From the NCBI GenBank assembly GCA_914767715.1, contig OU612070.1, positions 13,783,501 to 13,843,500 on the forward strand: a stretch of DNA of 60,000 nt, given 5' to 3'. Positions 37,401 through 49,096 of this stretch are shown in pieces. The position numbers and the translations under genes were made by a program. Numbering within the stretch: position 1 is the stretch's first letter; each line of letters opens with the position of its first letter. Below the pieces are notes generated by a model. It was not told the DNA's origin, did no database searches, and saw only the letters and a program-made list of their open reading frames with translations. Origin of the DNA: Membranipora membranacea. Lineage: Eukaryota; Bryozoa; Gymnolaemata; Cheilostomatida; Membraniporidae.

Positions 37401-40367
37401 CCCACCCAATCTCAAAAGTAGACACCACAACCAAGGAGTTTGAAAACTCCCTGCCACAACTTGCAAGTTATGCCCTCACATGACTATAACCTCAAATAAA
37501 TACTTGAAACCGTTATAGCCTATAGAAATAATGGTTTACATCAGGCTTGCTGCACAATTGATTTTTTATATGAGGTACAATTCTGACAGATCTGTTTTAC
37601 TGGCACAATATAACGTTACTGTACTACTTGACTACTTGATATCCAGGGAGAATGCCATACCACTGAACTTTCACTAGAAGAGTTGTTGTCTGCACATCAT
37701 ACGATTACTGACCCAAAAGACCACACTATCACAGCATTTCATAAGCCATGCATAGTGACTACAACAGCCATGGAGCAAACCACCTCCACAAGCCCAGTGT
37801 ACACATCAACAGAGGTAGCACAAGTTGATCAACAGGATCAGCACCCTACTGTGTCTCTGACAGGTAAGTGGGGATAGTGACTTCTTAGCTGAGCAGGTAT
37901 GTGGCTGCCGGCTGGCTGGGTTTGTAGAGGTGTTGTATCTTGAAGAGAAATTATGCTGCGATGTTAAAAGGTGAAAGTTGTAAAACCAATCAAAAAATCC
38001 TTCATATTCGAGCTCATTCGTCCTCTAAATCCTCATTGCATATTCACATATTATATCATGATTAATATATATTACATATTTCCTATTTTATATCAGAAAC
38101 TGGCGATTTTGACCACAAAGCTTTTGTTTGCGATGTTGAGGACAATATTACAGAGATGAGTTACCTCGATAAAACTCACGAGTTGGCTAGAGGAGTTCGA
38201 AGTATGAATATTCTACACGAGTACTCAAGTATATCTACCATTGAAGAGTGTGAGAGAAAGTGTGAAATGCACAGGTCTGTATTAAGGGTATAAGCTTAGA
38301 GTAGCCTGGCAGGCTGTCTAGGGTTGGTGGGTGGGACAGCCTGAGGAGGCCCCTTTTTAGGGCCTTCAAGATAAGGCTAATGTAGGTCCTGACAACGCTT
38401 CGCCTAGATTTTATTTCAGTCACATGGAGAGGTAACTCTGTATGCTTGTAAATGAAGGTGAGACAAGCAGACTAGCAAACCTGAATATGTTAATTTACGC
38501 TTGAACAATGCCCAGTATAATGTTTCTGACAAATAAGAGCATTGCTAATGATAAGAGCTCCTATCCAGTATTCAGGAGTGTGCACCATCATAAAAATAAT
38601 GTTCTTTGTTTTCAAAGACTTGTTTTGTTTTTTTCGTGAAGATTTTCCGTCTTGAACTTTTTACTCCTCATCCAGAGTAAACTGCTATAAGCCGTGCCGG
38701 GCTTTCGAGTATAACAGCAAAGATTCTCGCTGCACATTAAGCTATAAAAGGGATATCAGCAAGCTGGTAGTCAAGGACAGATTTCTGAGTGTAGGAATTG
38801 TCTCAAGCTGTGATCCAGGTTGGTTTTTAGTTTTAGTGTTAGTCTTCAATGTGTTACGGTGAGTTTGAAACTCCCAACGACCATGAGACAAACTTAAATG
38901 TCAAACTTTTGTCTAAGTCAATAGATTCTCAAGACACTGGTAGTGTTGTAGGGTTGTAGTCATAGAGTTATTATATATAATAACTCTATGATTGTAGTAA
39001 AATACTTTTCAATAGGCACTCTGGTCAAACAGAATAGAAGGGCACAGACTATTTTAGATAAGATAAGATTTATTTTAAAACCCACTATAAAACAATTTTG
39101 GGAAATTGTTGAAATGGAGTAGTTTGAAGAAAAAATACTCGGCAATAATGAGCTGGATTGGTAGGGTGACACCAATGAACTAAGAGGTTTAGTTCATCGG
39201 TGACACATTGTGCACATAACATGTAATGATGAAGCGTATTTGATGAAAAAGCAATTCGCATACTTAGTGTTTCAGCAGACATTGAGTATATGTATGTCGT
39301 CTCGCTCTTAGAGATCGTGTACAGGTATTGGGTGTATAATGATGTCAAAGAGTGGATGGTCGCTGCTGTTTATGATCTTGTGATAGTGGCTACTGCTCAA
39401 GTCAGTTAAATGTGTCTCTATTGTCGGTACGGTAAAAGTATGACGCTTAGCATGAGTCAATAGTAAGTTAAATCAAGACGTCATGGGTGCGAGATAATAT
39501 TATACAATCTTTGCAGATTCCAGCTGCGGCAGCACTAGACAGAGCCATGTGTGGAAAAGTCAAATATCATCGTATGGTTATGATTTATCTGTGACCTCTT
39601 GTGCGAGTACAGGTCACAATCAAGGAGCTTACTGGCTTCTGGTTATGCCAACCAAAGTCACAGTATATGGTGTCGTTATCCTTACTGGTAGGTAGTACTT
39701 GAGTGCACTATAAATGACTCCCATTCGAGCTCTCTACCTGTTAAGAGTAGGAGGTAGCTCAGTTGGTTTGAGCGCCGGTCCTACCGCATTCAAGCGTTTT
39801 AGGCCATGGGTTCGAATTCCTCTGCAGTCAATCGACTAATGGGGTTCGGTTGGCCCCCAGGTGTGCTGATTTAGGTGGAAAATGGCTTTAATGTCCCTCC
39901 ATCAAAAGTCAACTAAACCAATGCCAAAACCAATAATAAACCAAGAAAAGATTAAACCTATTACAGTGCCTTAGTAGTAAGTGGTATCTGACACCGAAAT
40001 AAAATACAAGGAGTAAAAGATAATCTTACAACATCTGAGATGGAATAATTTTTCTATCTACCTAATGCTTAGAGCCTTAGTTCTGTTCATTGAAGAGCCA
40101 TCATGTCTAATAATTTAAGCATTTAATTTTAATTCAGCACAAAATATGAAGTCATTTGAGATCAGAGTTGGCACAGAGGGCGCTGTGAGAGAAGGCTACG
40201 GATATGGGTTTATTGCCAATCCTCTATGTAAGAGGGTATCAGAGGACTATGTCAGTATAAAGAAGATGGACATTAATTGTCTAACTGAGACACACGGCAA
40301 TGTCGTATCTGTACATCTTGTAGGTCAGCACAGGTATCTAGCTATTTGTGATATAGAAGTGTTTTAG
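25410..40367 (+). CDS. Secreted C-type lectin / PAN-module / discoidin protein
   Basis: Exons: 25410-25464, 26170-26298, 26877-26973, 27279-27547, 28444-28615, 28896-29023, 29505-29672, 30144-30282, 30771-30967, 31459-31591, 32177-32355, 32727-32854, 33018-33189, 33485-33638, 34350-34465, 35608-35743, 36565-36698, 37055-37275, 37647-37863, 38097-38274, 38676-38818, 39517-39687, 40138-40367. The sum is 3666 nt, 1221 residues, in frame throughout. Order: signal peptide (MANLVLLFLLIFETTATLG); C-type lectin domain at about 20-183 (CFELF, KAWVGY); a second at about 184-339 (WIGLQS, DDCLSRHDYICS); seven PAN/apple-like modules at about 340-1088, most with paired cysteines such as DKCIDIC, SECQQQC, DCFRIC, EECERKC; a Thr/Ser-rich linker near 935-975; F5/8C (discoidin) domain at 1089-1221, ending YLAICDIEVF. 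No membrane anchor is visible, so it is probably secreted. A calcium-type sugar-binding EPN/WND pair is not seen in the second lectin domain (it has EPALN, WQYN). Exon 4 could instead end at 27526, also in frame. Ligand unknown. Confidence 0.88.
27569..27631. repeat. Short perfect-arm hairpin
   Basis: GGCCACAGGTTTTTGTTTTT is matched by its inverted copy ending AAAAACCTGTGGCCAC, with a loop of about 4-6 bases, just upstream of the larger inverted repeat. Confidence 0.8.
27633..28155. mobile_element. Long inverted repeat with an internal tRNA-like promoter
   Basis: The arms 27633-27770 and 28010-28155 are reverse complements over about 135 bases: CTTAAAGACTTTGTTTGAGG ... AGTTATGACCTCTCAAACTT and its inverse, with few mismatches. 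The central part has a box-A-like TAGTTGGTCCAAGTGG and a box-B-like GGGTTCGATTCCCACC (27864-27879), as in a tRNA-derived SINE. The whole sits in the intron between exons 4 and 5 of the lectin gene. No clear target duplication was found. Confidence 0.75.
33851..33892. repeat. ATACCGTAT tandem palindrome
   Basis: Overlapping copies of TATACCGTATATAC followed by TATACGGTATATAC form a self-complementary stretch in a lectin gene intron. Confidence 0.85.
34684..34913 (-). repeat. Older U2-headed SINE, copy 3
   Basis: Read on the minus strand, the body follows copy 2 of the 18.5-kb pair: GGTGTCACTGCCGATGGCAG, TAGTGCCAGTTTCAGTTTTG, TTGCGTCCATCTTTAGGGGC. Its head (TCTCTGCTTATCAGCTGAAA) is a diverged form of the U2-like head. 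It lies antisense in a lectin gene intron. Confidence 0.7.
38961..38990. repeat. 30-bp perfect palindrome
   Basis: CATAGAGTTATTATA is followed directly by its reverse complement, in an intron of the lectin gene. Confidence 0.9.
39166..39206. repeat. Palindrome of the CCAATGAACTAA family
   Basis: GTGACACCAATGAACTAA is followed by its near inverse TTAGTTCATCGGTGACAC. It is the same motif as at 16903-16987, so this is a small dispersed family. Confidence 0.7.
39751..39830 (+). repeat. tRNA-derived SINE fragment
   Basis: TAGCTCAGTTGG (box A, 39755-39766) and GGGTTCGAATTCC (box B, 39808-39820) have normal tRNA spacing, but the arms do not fold cleanly and there is no paired acceptor stem. It lies between the last two exons of the lectin gene. 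Confidence 0.6.
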
Positions 40368-41521
40368 ATACCTAGCTGTCATCAGACTATTATTATGTGT
40401 CATCATATTGCATTGGGACATCGACACTTTGTGCTTTATTATTTATATATTTATTAAGATTTTTGTTGTTGGATGGCTTCAAAATACCATCAACGATCCA
40501 GTTTCTATAGTATCAAAGAGATAAGCTTTGCTTAAGCAAACGAAACTAGAGCTTACAAACTTACAAACGATGATGAGTTGAGCCACAAGCTTTTGCCTTT
40601 CTGATACCATACCAGAGAAAACACATCAGTATATTGTAGTCACAGTTCATTTTATTTAGGCCTACTTTTCTGTTTCCTTTATCGGCTTTTTTTGTGGATT
40701 TACAGCAGAGTTGCAAAATGGATCGGACTTGCACACTCGATTCAGAAGCACGTATATCATGTTCTATCAATTTCCATTTCTATACTGTCCCATAATAACT
40801 TTGATACATCTGAAACATACACACTTACGTATCCAACAGTGAAACATTTTTCATATTGAAATTTGATATAATATAATGTAATAACCTCTACTCTACTGGA
40901 TCATCTCTAAAATTAAATACTCCTCCTAGAAAATCAACATTGGCTTGCGAAAGGTATCACCTCAAACATTATGTGACGTTGGCTCAAACGCATTTAACTC
41001 AAACTTCTTTCCAAGAATTCATATTATATTATTGCTAAAATCATGTACAACAAATTTCCAGTTCCTGGCTGTCTCATATATCATTTTGAACAATTTTATT
41101 CTCAACATGGAATAAAATTCGTGAATGTATATATATTATCTTATTTAAAAGCATCAATTTGGATACTATATACTCCTTACCCCCATTGGAAAATCTTGCA
41201 ATTTTTGAGGTAAACTTTCCTTTAAAAAAATGCAGAAACATGAGACGTAGGAGGTTCATGGGTAAAAATATAATAACTCAAGACATTCATCAGAGATGGT
41301 TATAACGAAGAAAAAATAACGTTCTGCGTGGTGACCAATGTACAGAATGAAAAACAACCAGCAAATGTTCAACGGACAAGGATACTAAAATAGCAGCCCC
41401 GCTGTAAAAATATACCAGATAAAGTTTCACTAACCAAGAGAAGACTTCTGTGTGATATGTTGAGGCCTCAGCTACACCTTAGAAGTTAGTCTCTCACCTA
41501 GGATGAGGAACAAGGGAGAAA
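40368..41521. other. Convergent intergenic region, lectin gene / TAF1C
   Basis: This AT-rich stretch holds the 3' ends of two convergent genes. A TTTATT at about 41096-41101 (AATAAA on the minus strand) could serve TAF1C, roughly 420 bases past its stop. No other gene is visible. Confidence 0.5.
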
Positions 41522-44500
41522 CTAGAACCCTTTCCGTGATTTTTTTGGTCTATTTCTCTTCTGGGCGGAGGTTGGAGTAGCCGGAGTAGCGAAGAGATTC
41601 AGACTACCTTGTACAAAAGCCCTACTATCCTTGATGACACTGCCCTGAAAAAAAGGAAGACAAAATGATGAGGACGTAAGTTTATAACATGTCAATATTA
41701 ATTGCATGCATTAAAAAGATCGACACCAGTATATCACAATGATGCTTAATTTTAGTCTGTGCTCAAGTTAGCAGTCCACAGGCGGCATAACATTATACTG
41801 GAGTTGAAATGTAGAGGGTAAAAGCTAGATCAAGCTTGATCCATTTTGCCAGCTTTCGAATTGCCCCCTCCCCTCTACTGACGCGTTAAAGGCAAAAAGG
41901 CCTTCAGAGTGTCAGTAGAGGGGGGGAAGGAGCAATTCAAACACTGCCAAAAGGGATCAAGCTTGATCTAGGTATAAGCGATGTCATCAACTCACACTGA
42001 ATTACTAGGAATTTTGGACGCTAGTTTCTAGTAATGATGGACTCAGAGTTAAACACGTATCATAAGGGTTTAGTCGACACACATATTGTGCAGTCAAAAT
42101 CTTACCACTGCACTGACTGCATCATTATTCTCAGCAGACTTTCTAGACTTCCTTGGGCTCAATTTGACTGATGGAATATGTGATCTTGCAGTTGCAGATT
42201 GTGGTTTTGCAGCAGTGCGACGGCTCGTTCCACTGATTGACGAAATGGCGTCTATTTCACTTTGTGCTAACTCTCTGCAAATATAGCATGATTTGTTGTT
42301 CATTATTGTATTATTAAATTGAGACCATAAGACTTTGGGATCAGAACAAAGGCAGTGTGCATTCCTGATAACACAAGATCTCACTGATATGACAATGCTA
42401 CCCCAATATTGACAGACAAAGCAACAGACAATTCCCACAACCTTGGCAGATCAAATGATCTTAGAGGGTTTCCCTTACTTCTATTGAAATGGATAAAACA
42501 GGTCCATTCCCATCGATTAGTAGACTTACCCCTCATACGCATTTTCAGCGTTAACTTTCTCTCTTCTCTCATCCCATTCCTTATCACGCTGACCCAGGAC
42601 TTCTGTTAAGTCTTCACCGTACCATAACTAAAGCAGAAGTAAAACTGACTATAGCTTTCTGTACGGTCACTGATCTGTTGTGCAATTAGACTGGGATTCA
42701 GTCCAACAACTTGGAGTTATCTACTCAGGTTGGGTGTGTCAACATGAGCCGATAACTCAACACAATGACAAACCAAAACCCATCAGCCAATCAAAACAAA
42801 ACCAAAATACAAGAACATGGGTCCATTTATGTAGGTACAATAATAGTGATACATGAGTAGATAACACCACAGAAGCAATATACAATATCACCAATTATAC
42901 GGATAAGGCCTCATTGTTGGCCTGAATCCCAATCTATTGCACAATGTGCTTCTATGAAACCATATCGTATCAGGGCATCGGTCTCAGCGGAAACATGGGG
43001 GAGCATGAGCGACCTAAACAATTGTTACAACAGACTCGGAAATGTTAAGGATTTGGGTATTCCAGAGGGGTTTCAAACCCTAGTGTGGTATGAAAATACA
43101 CAGAACAGAGAAGGGATGCAAAGTGATGTTAGAGAACAGCGATGTAGATAAGACTCTGCACATAAGTTGGAAGGTACACTGTCGCAGGTTGAAAACACAG
43201 CGGGCAGACAACCAACTCTCAAACACCCATTGAGCATCATGGGAGCGATTGTGAAGGGCAGAAGATTGATTGGCCAAAGATGCTTATGCAGTTGTTGCCC
43301 TCAACTCTGTATTGACTGTGAGCGGTGAGAAAAAAAGTAAAAAAACTGCATGCTATCCTATTTTCAATCTGTGAGAAGTTTGGCTTAGTTGCAAAACAAG
43401 ATGGAACTCAATGCACAAAATTACCAAATAGATACAGAAAATACAGAAAATTACAATATACAATGAGGGCTTGAGGTGATGGATCGAGATACCCATCAAC
43501 GCAAAGGGGTGGCTTCATGCTGCTGGGGCCGGCCATGAAGAGGTTGCTATAGAGAAGGCCTCGTAACAGCGCTTGGTTTCTAGCTGAAGACCTGTGTGTT
43601 GTGCGGTGGTATGCAAACTACTGTATGTTTTATCACCAAGGACATTATGATGGAGTAATTAGAAAAGTCACAACATTGGTACCAATCTACCTTAAGAAGT
43701 ACATTGCTGTTTGGATCCTCCCCAGCTCTCTCATTAATGTTAAATCCTGCTATATTCGGAGGATCGTTGAAAGTCCAATCGTCCTGACCCTCAGAGGTAA
43801 AGCCTTTCGATTGAAGTGTAGCTGAACTGGAGGATATCACACTTCCACAGCGTAAGCACCTGTTAATATAAAAGTTATGAGATAATCACGAGAGGTTTAT
43901 GTCAGTTCTACAAATTTAGAAAAGTTATCCCATGGCATAAAATCGTAGTGAAGCATCATTTTACAATATTAAATTTCTCAGAACAGTGGATCACATTCGT
44001 CACTCGCTGAATCTCAGCAGAAGACAACAAATATAAAATAAATGATTCACTTGCTACTCTTAATATCTTTAATAAGCTTCACATCAAGATATGAGAGCTA
44101 GTTTAAGTTCTCACCGATCAGCTGTCATCTCATCAGTGCTGGGCTTTACATCCGGCCCCCTACACAAGGCACAGTGTTTATTGGCCTTAGGTAGATCACC
44201 AGTAGGTATAGTGATAGCCTCAGATATCACGATAGTTTCATCATCTGGTTTGGATGAGAGGCGGGTGGATAGACTGTCGTACCAGGACAGGCACCTCTCA
44301 GCTATCTCAGAGGATAAATGAGCCGGTTTACTGAGCCTCGGCCCTGCTGCCAGAGTCACATCTATATTGGCATCGATAGTATCACTGTGCTGATAAGTTT
44401 GCTCAAATAAGTCTCCAAAACCTTTCAAATAAAATATGTGTGCTTAGTTTGATCACAATAAAATATCAAAGTGATCAAAATGCAGACTGTGCAGTTTTAG

Positions 44501-47449
44501 TTGTCTTCCCATTGACGACTCCGACCAAAACTCTGACATTGAAGAACATATATAGTTGTAGATAGATAATTACAAAGGTGTAATCATCTGTGGTCTAACT
44601 ACATTGTTCTTGTGCTGCAAAGTTGGCGGTATGTAGGAGCCACCTAATCAAAAAAACGTTGACATAACCAGTGATATTAAGTCTCGTACTAACAGCAACA
44701 AAAAGTTTGTCGTATTACCTTGAATATGCTGCTGGTAACTGTGCTGATCTAAATATATCTATAGATTACATATAATATTGAGATATTATATAATTACCAT
44801 TCATCATGTGCATAGTGAATGTATCATCAGTAAGCTGAGATACAGACAGTCCAATCAGACCTGTGTTCCCCAGCCTCTCCACAGCTGCACCTCTTGTATG
44901 TAGTGATGGTCGCGTTTCATCAAAGTAACATACATCACTTGGCTTATACAAAAATAAACATTGAGCTACTAAATAATGACAGGAAATTATCTTTGTCTTG
45001 GTAAGAATAGTCAAACTCAAGACATCCATAACCAGATACAGTAAACAGATGAGAAATGTGAATGCAATTGGTAATGATGAAAATAGAAGATAGAAAAAAA
45101 CTAACACTATCTGAGTTATAGGGCTGATGACAGGCATATTCAAGAACTGGTCTTAAAACTATAAAAGAGAAACTTCTGACACACCTGGCTAACTTTCCAC
45201 ACAGGTGTTGAGCTGAGTACAGCACTGCCAGCTTCAGTTATAACAGAGAACACTTCCTGATTGGTCGCACAGCCGACAGTGAGGATATCTCTTGTAGAAT
45301 CAAGACTAGCACAGCTCATTAACGAAGGCCAGCTTAGACAGGGTAAGACCTGATATAGGACTGGATATTTAGTGAATCGCTCGTCCACAGATAGCAGAGT
45401 ATGATGAGATAATATATGGTGTATGGAATCTCTGCCCGGGGCTGACATAATAAGCCTCTCCTCTTCATGAAGAAGTGTATTCGATGGAATCTCAAACAAG
45501 TCCAGACAGGTTTTATGACTTCGTATGTCATACAGACTGCAGACTGTCGGATCTGTTAGAACCAGCTGACTAGGATTACACCCATAGTGGACCTGTGAAA
45601 GTGAAAGCAGCAAAATTACAGGCATCATGCAACGGGACAGAAATTTCAATACAGAGGTGTACAACAAATAGGATTCTTGTCCTTCTATATTTTGGGCTTT
45701 TTATGAGCAGACAGGAACACATTTTTCATGAACGTTTGGAGTGGGTATGGACAGACTGCAAAACCTTCTGCATGCTTAATGATTAACAGACAGCACACGA
45801 CAAAAGTAATTATTGTCTTTCGTTGAAGCTGGAAAAATATGAAAAAGAATTTATGGCCTTAGCACTACAAAATCACAGGCTTCAGTCTACGAGGAAGAAA
45901 CTGGCGTTCAGCTAAAGAAGATAATAAATGCACTGCAATACATAAGGTGTGTGCCAGATAGGATTCTGTCCGTTTATGTATTAAGGTTAGTCTTATGAAT
46001 AGACGGAAAACCATTTTTCATGAATGTTGGTCCTTGGTGACCAAGGACAGATCTTTTTTTAATGTGCAGGCACGGCAAATTCTCTGCTTGCTGCAAGATT
46101 TAATAGACGGCACACTCAGAAATTATTTATTGGCTCTCTTTTGTCAAAGCAGGCATCAAGAGAATTTATGGACTCTACAGAATTAGCAGCCAGCAAACTC
46201 ACAGTTCTGGTATCGTGTTCGACATCAAACCTGGGTGACCAGTTTTTCACTATCTTCTCTAACTGTGTGTGTTCACTCCACCTATGTACTGTACCTTCAT
46301 CGTTCACAAACACACACTCAGGATAGTGTGGGTTAAGGCTGAGGTGTTGTATATTAGATAAAGCTATAGAGTCCTTACATTCCAGGACGGATTCTTCCAC
46401 CGAGTAAAACGCTACCTGAGTACCGCTCCTAAAATGTACAAGAAGTTACACTCAAAGTTATGTAACAGCCATCACCTTTCACGTATCAGGTTTTCACAAG
46501 AAGTTACACTCAAAATTTTACAAAAATAGTTCACTGCTTGTGATTTACAGGACTCATTGCTATTATGGTTCACATAATGACGATGTTGTAACAAGTCGAG
46601 GAGGATTTCTAAGCTTACCTAACAGCAGTTAGCGACTCCTGCCCATAAGGCTCCAGTTCTACCTGTTTGATACTCTCGCCATGATCGTGAGTGGCTATGG
46701 CAGACATCTTGGTAAATTTACCAATCATTCGAACCTACCATAAATATAAAACTATACAATCTATCAGTGAAATGTTGGCTTAACGGGGATATCGCGGCCT
46801 GTGTTGCCTCAGTTTGCACAGTCTATACAACAGGATGAAGGAAATTGTGAACTCAGTGTAACCAATGAACTCCCTCTTGGTATAAGAATGATAGCCAATA
46901 GTACCAAAAGATGAAAATTATGCATCTCATGCTTAATTTGGGTTATAAATAAATTGATAAATAAATAAATGGTACGTTGTCAACTTATGCGAAACAATGT
47001 CGAGTGTCAGCTCCCTGGAGGGACAGCGTCGTGTAAGAACCAAAAGATAATACATTAAATTTTAGCATTTGGTCTTTTTTTTATGCAGTTAGTAACAAAA
47101 TAGCCCAAACAGATTTAGGAGTTGCTCTCCCTCAACTAGTTTAAGTAAAAAATTGAACCTTGCACAGAAGAGTATCAAAGAAAAAACAAATATCAGACAT
47201 TCAGCATATGATCAGAAGTGCATGATATTGGTTTGTTTTGAGCAAAGTTATTGATAAAAAAAACGATAATTCCTGAAGCCATAATACAATTAAGTTTTTC
47301 TTTGCATCACCTTTTTTAGTCGGACTCTTGATAATTGTGGACCAGTAACATATGCTATATAATTCTGTCCTGGGTCTGACCTGCTCACACTTGTACATCC
47401 TCCGATATATTGAAGAGGTATGTGTGGATACACTATATCCTCAAATAAT
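41522..47449 (-). CDS. TAF1C: TAF1C-like subunit of the Pol I factor SL1/TIF-IB (N-terminus not fixed)
   Basis: TAF1C is the large TBP-associated subunit of the SL1 complex, which recruits RNA polymerase I to rDNA promoters in the nucleolus. Exons on the minus strand: 47311-47449, 46619-46734, 46203-46428, 45185-45592, 44798-44942, 44115-44421, 43691-43859, 42530-42627, 42106-42274, 41522-41644. Every junction is in phase, giving 632 residues. Similarity to the human protein is clearest in the beta-propeller-like middle (CVFVNDEGTVHRWSE, QLVLTDPTVCSLYDIRS, LLSVDERFTKYPVLYQVLP). It also shows at the basic tail, which ends KKSRKGF as human TAF1C ends KKPRMGF. A Ser/Pro/Lys-rich C-terminal third is usual for the family. 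Human TAF1C has 869 residues, so about 200 N-terminal residues are missing. A 51-nt candidate exon (47508-47558) and the coding stretch at 49097-50421 may supply them. Confidence 0.85.
41825..41970. mobile_element. MITE, CTAGATCAAG family, copy 2
   Basis: A 146-bp inverted repeat begins CTAGATCAAGCTTGATCCAT and ends GGATCAAGCTTGATCTA, with inner CCCCTCTACTGAC / GTCAGTAGAGGGG as in the copy at 17355. Flanks GGTAAAAG and GGTATAAG give a 7-of-8 target duplication. It lies in the last intron of TAF1C. Confidence 0.8.
42686..42936. mobile_element. MITE, TTAGACTGGGATTCAG family, copy A
   Basis: The left end TTAGACTGGGATTCAGTCCA and right end GGCCTGAATCCCAATCTA are inverted. The interior shares long blocks with 53946-54220 (AAACCAAAACCCATCAGC, GAGTAGATAACACCACAGAA, GCAATAT). 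It is in a TAF1C intron. Confidence 0.8.
45656..46112. repeat. Diverged tandem duplication of about 150 bp
   Basis: Bases 45656-45800 and 45943-46112 share an ordered set of blocks: GGTGT, ATAGGATTCT, GTCC, ATGAATAGACGG or ATGAGCAGACAGG, CATTTTTCATGAA, GACAG and GGCACAC-like ends. It lies in a TAF1C intron and has no coding signal. Confidence 0.55.
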
Positions 47450-47559
47450 CTAAAATAGTCATAATAATACAGAAATTACTACTAGAAGGTCTCATGAAAA
47501 TACTCACAATTCAAAGCACCAAATACAATAAGAAGATACTCCATGTATGCTCTTTAATC

Positions 47560-49072
47560 TGCGTGCGAGTTATTGTCATTGTATTCATCTCCCATCAGAG
47601 AGGCCAATATTCTGAGACCTAAACAACAAACATTGTGTCCACCCTCCACCACCACCCTCAAGTATGCATGCTTATAAACTTTAAAGCTACGAGACATGTT
47701 GAATCTACATGTGAAGACCATCTAGAAGTGGCAGTAACTCATTTGGCCTTGTCTTACTTTTGGTATCAGGAAGGCAACAGACCAAAATTGCTCATGTGCT
47801 TAAGGTTATGATACCAGCGTTGTCCGATTTTGACATTTTATATATCGTTGGAAAGCTAATCGAACACTGATTCTGAAAATATTGGTTTTGCTATTTTGAT
47901 AAAAGGCAGGATGATCGTCTTTGAGGAGGATTTTTTAGGACGATGTGGTGCAGACACTATGGTTCATATCATACTTTCAACTGCATAATGTTTACAAGAA
48001 GCCTCTGAAGCACCCATGAGGGGCAATTTCTGGATCCTGTGGCATTAAGCACCAGAGGAAAAACCATCTTTTTATCATTGGTTAATAGCTTATTTAGGTT
48101 GCTTTGGTTAAATGGATGATGTTCCAATTTGATGCATGCCACACACAGAAAAGATAGGTTATTTACTTCAGGAAGACCTTACGCTACATGTCATGACTAA
48201 TAAAAGACATTGGTATCAACAATATTAGGAGTTGCCCTCTCTGTCAGAATGCTTATATTTTCCAAGAGGCCAAACATGCTGTCAAAAGGACCATCACTGA
48301 GGCCAGACAAATTTTTTTTTTAATTCCTCACATATGAAGCCGCTTTGTTGAAGCATAGTTCAAACAGGACATGCCAACAGAATATGTCACTGCATATCAG
48401 TTTTCCCCGAGTTACGCGCAACAGCATGCCAAAAACCGCCAATTTTAGGGGCTTTTTAAGGTGTTGTGCCCTGAAAATCTCCAAATTGTACTAAAGTATT
48501 TTCCTGACCTTTCATCTTTGTCTAAACCTGAGAAAAGACGATTAGTATCAGGGTGATTACTGGTCATCAAACCAATTCTGTAATCTAACTCCGATCTCTG
48601 ACCATCTGTCTGTATATTATCCCTGCATTCACTCTAAAAATTTATGTATAACTGTATAGAGGCATTAAATTATGAATAATAACATAATATTTATCCTGTA
48701 TAAACAGTAAATTTACACATAACCTTTTATTGCTTAGGAATCCCTACATTCATTTTGCATGAGAAGTGTTGAGTGACTCCAGCTAACAACGAGTTCATTA
48801 ACTGATGACATTTGTGCCATTTAGTATGATCATATATGAGTTATGTCCCCATGGTAAAAGAGGGGACAACCCTTAAGACCTTTTATTTTTGGATATTGTA
48901 TGTTTCCTGCAAACCAGACGGATTACCATGGTGTTCAAATAGCTCACATTGTAGCAGTGGAGTAACATGAATTTTTTTCATCCTATCAGGGATTCCAGAC
49001 GTTGATTTGTAATTTATCCACGTATCCCATGTCTTAACGAGAAACCAGAACATATTGGATATATCTAGTTGG
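47560..49072. other. Long intron or spacer upstream of TAF1C
   Basis: No recognisable coding exon, although splice phases require at least one more coding segment here if 49097-50421 belongs to TAF1C. An AATAAA on the minus strand near 48885 could instead end a separate upstream gene. Confidence 0.4.
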
Positions 49073-49096
49073 TATTTAACAAAGGTAAATGCTCAC

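Noticed and set aside
39751-39830. A tRNA gene
   Set aside because: Boxes A and B are present, but no acceptor stem or clean cloverleaf can be folded.
47508-47558. A 51-nt minus-strand exon just before the first sure TAF1C exon
   Set aside because: Borders and exit phase fit, but the short peptide shows no similarity and the entry phase has no partner; it is mentioned only as a candidate.
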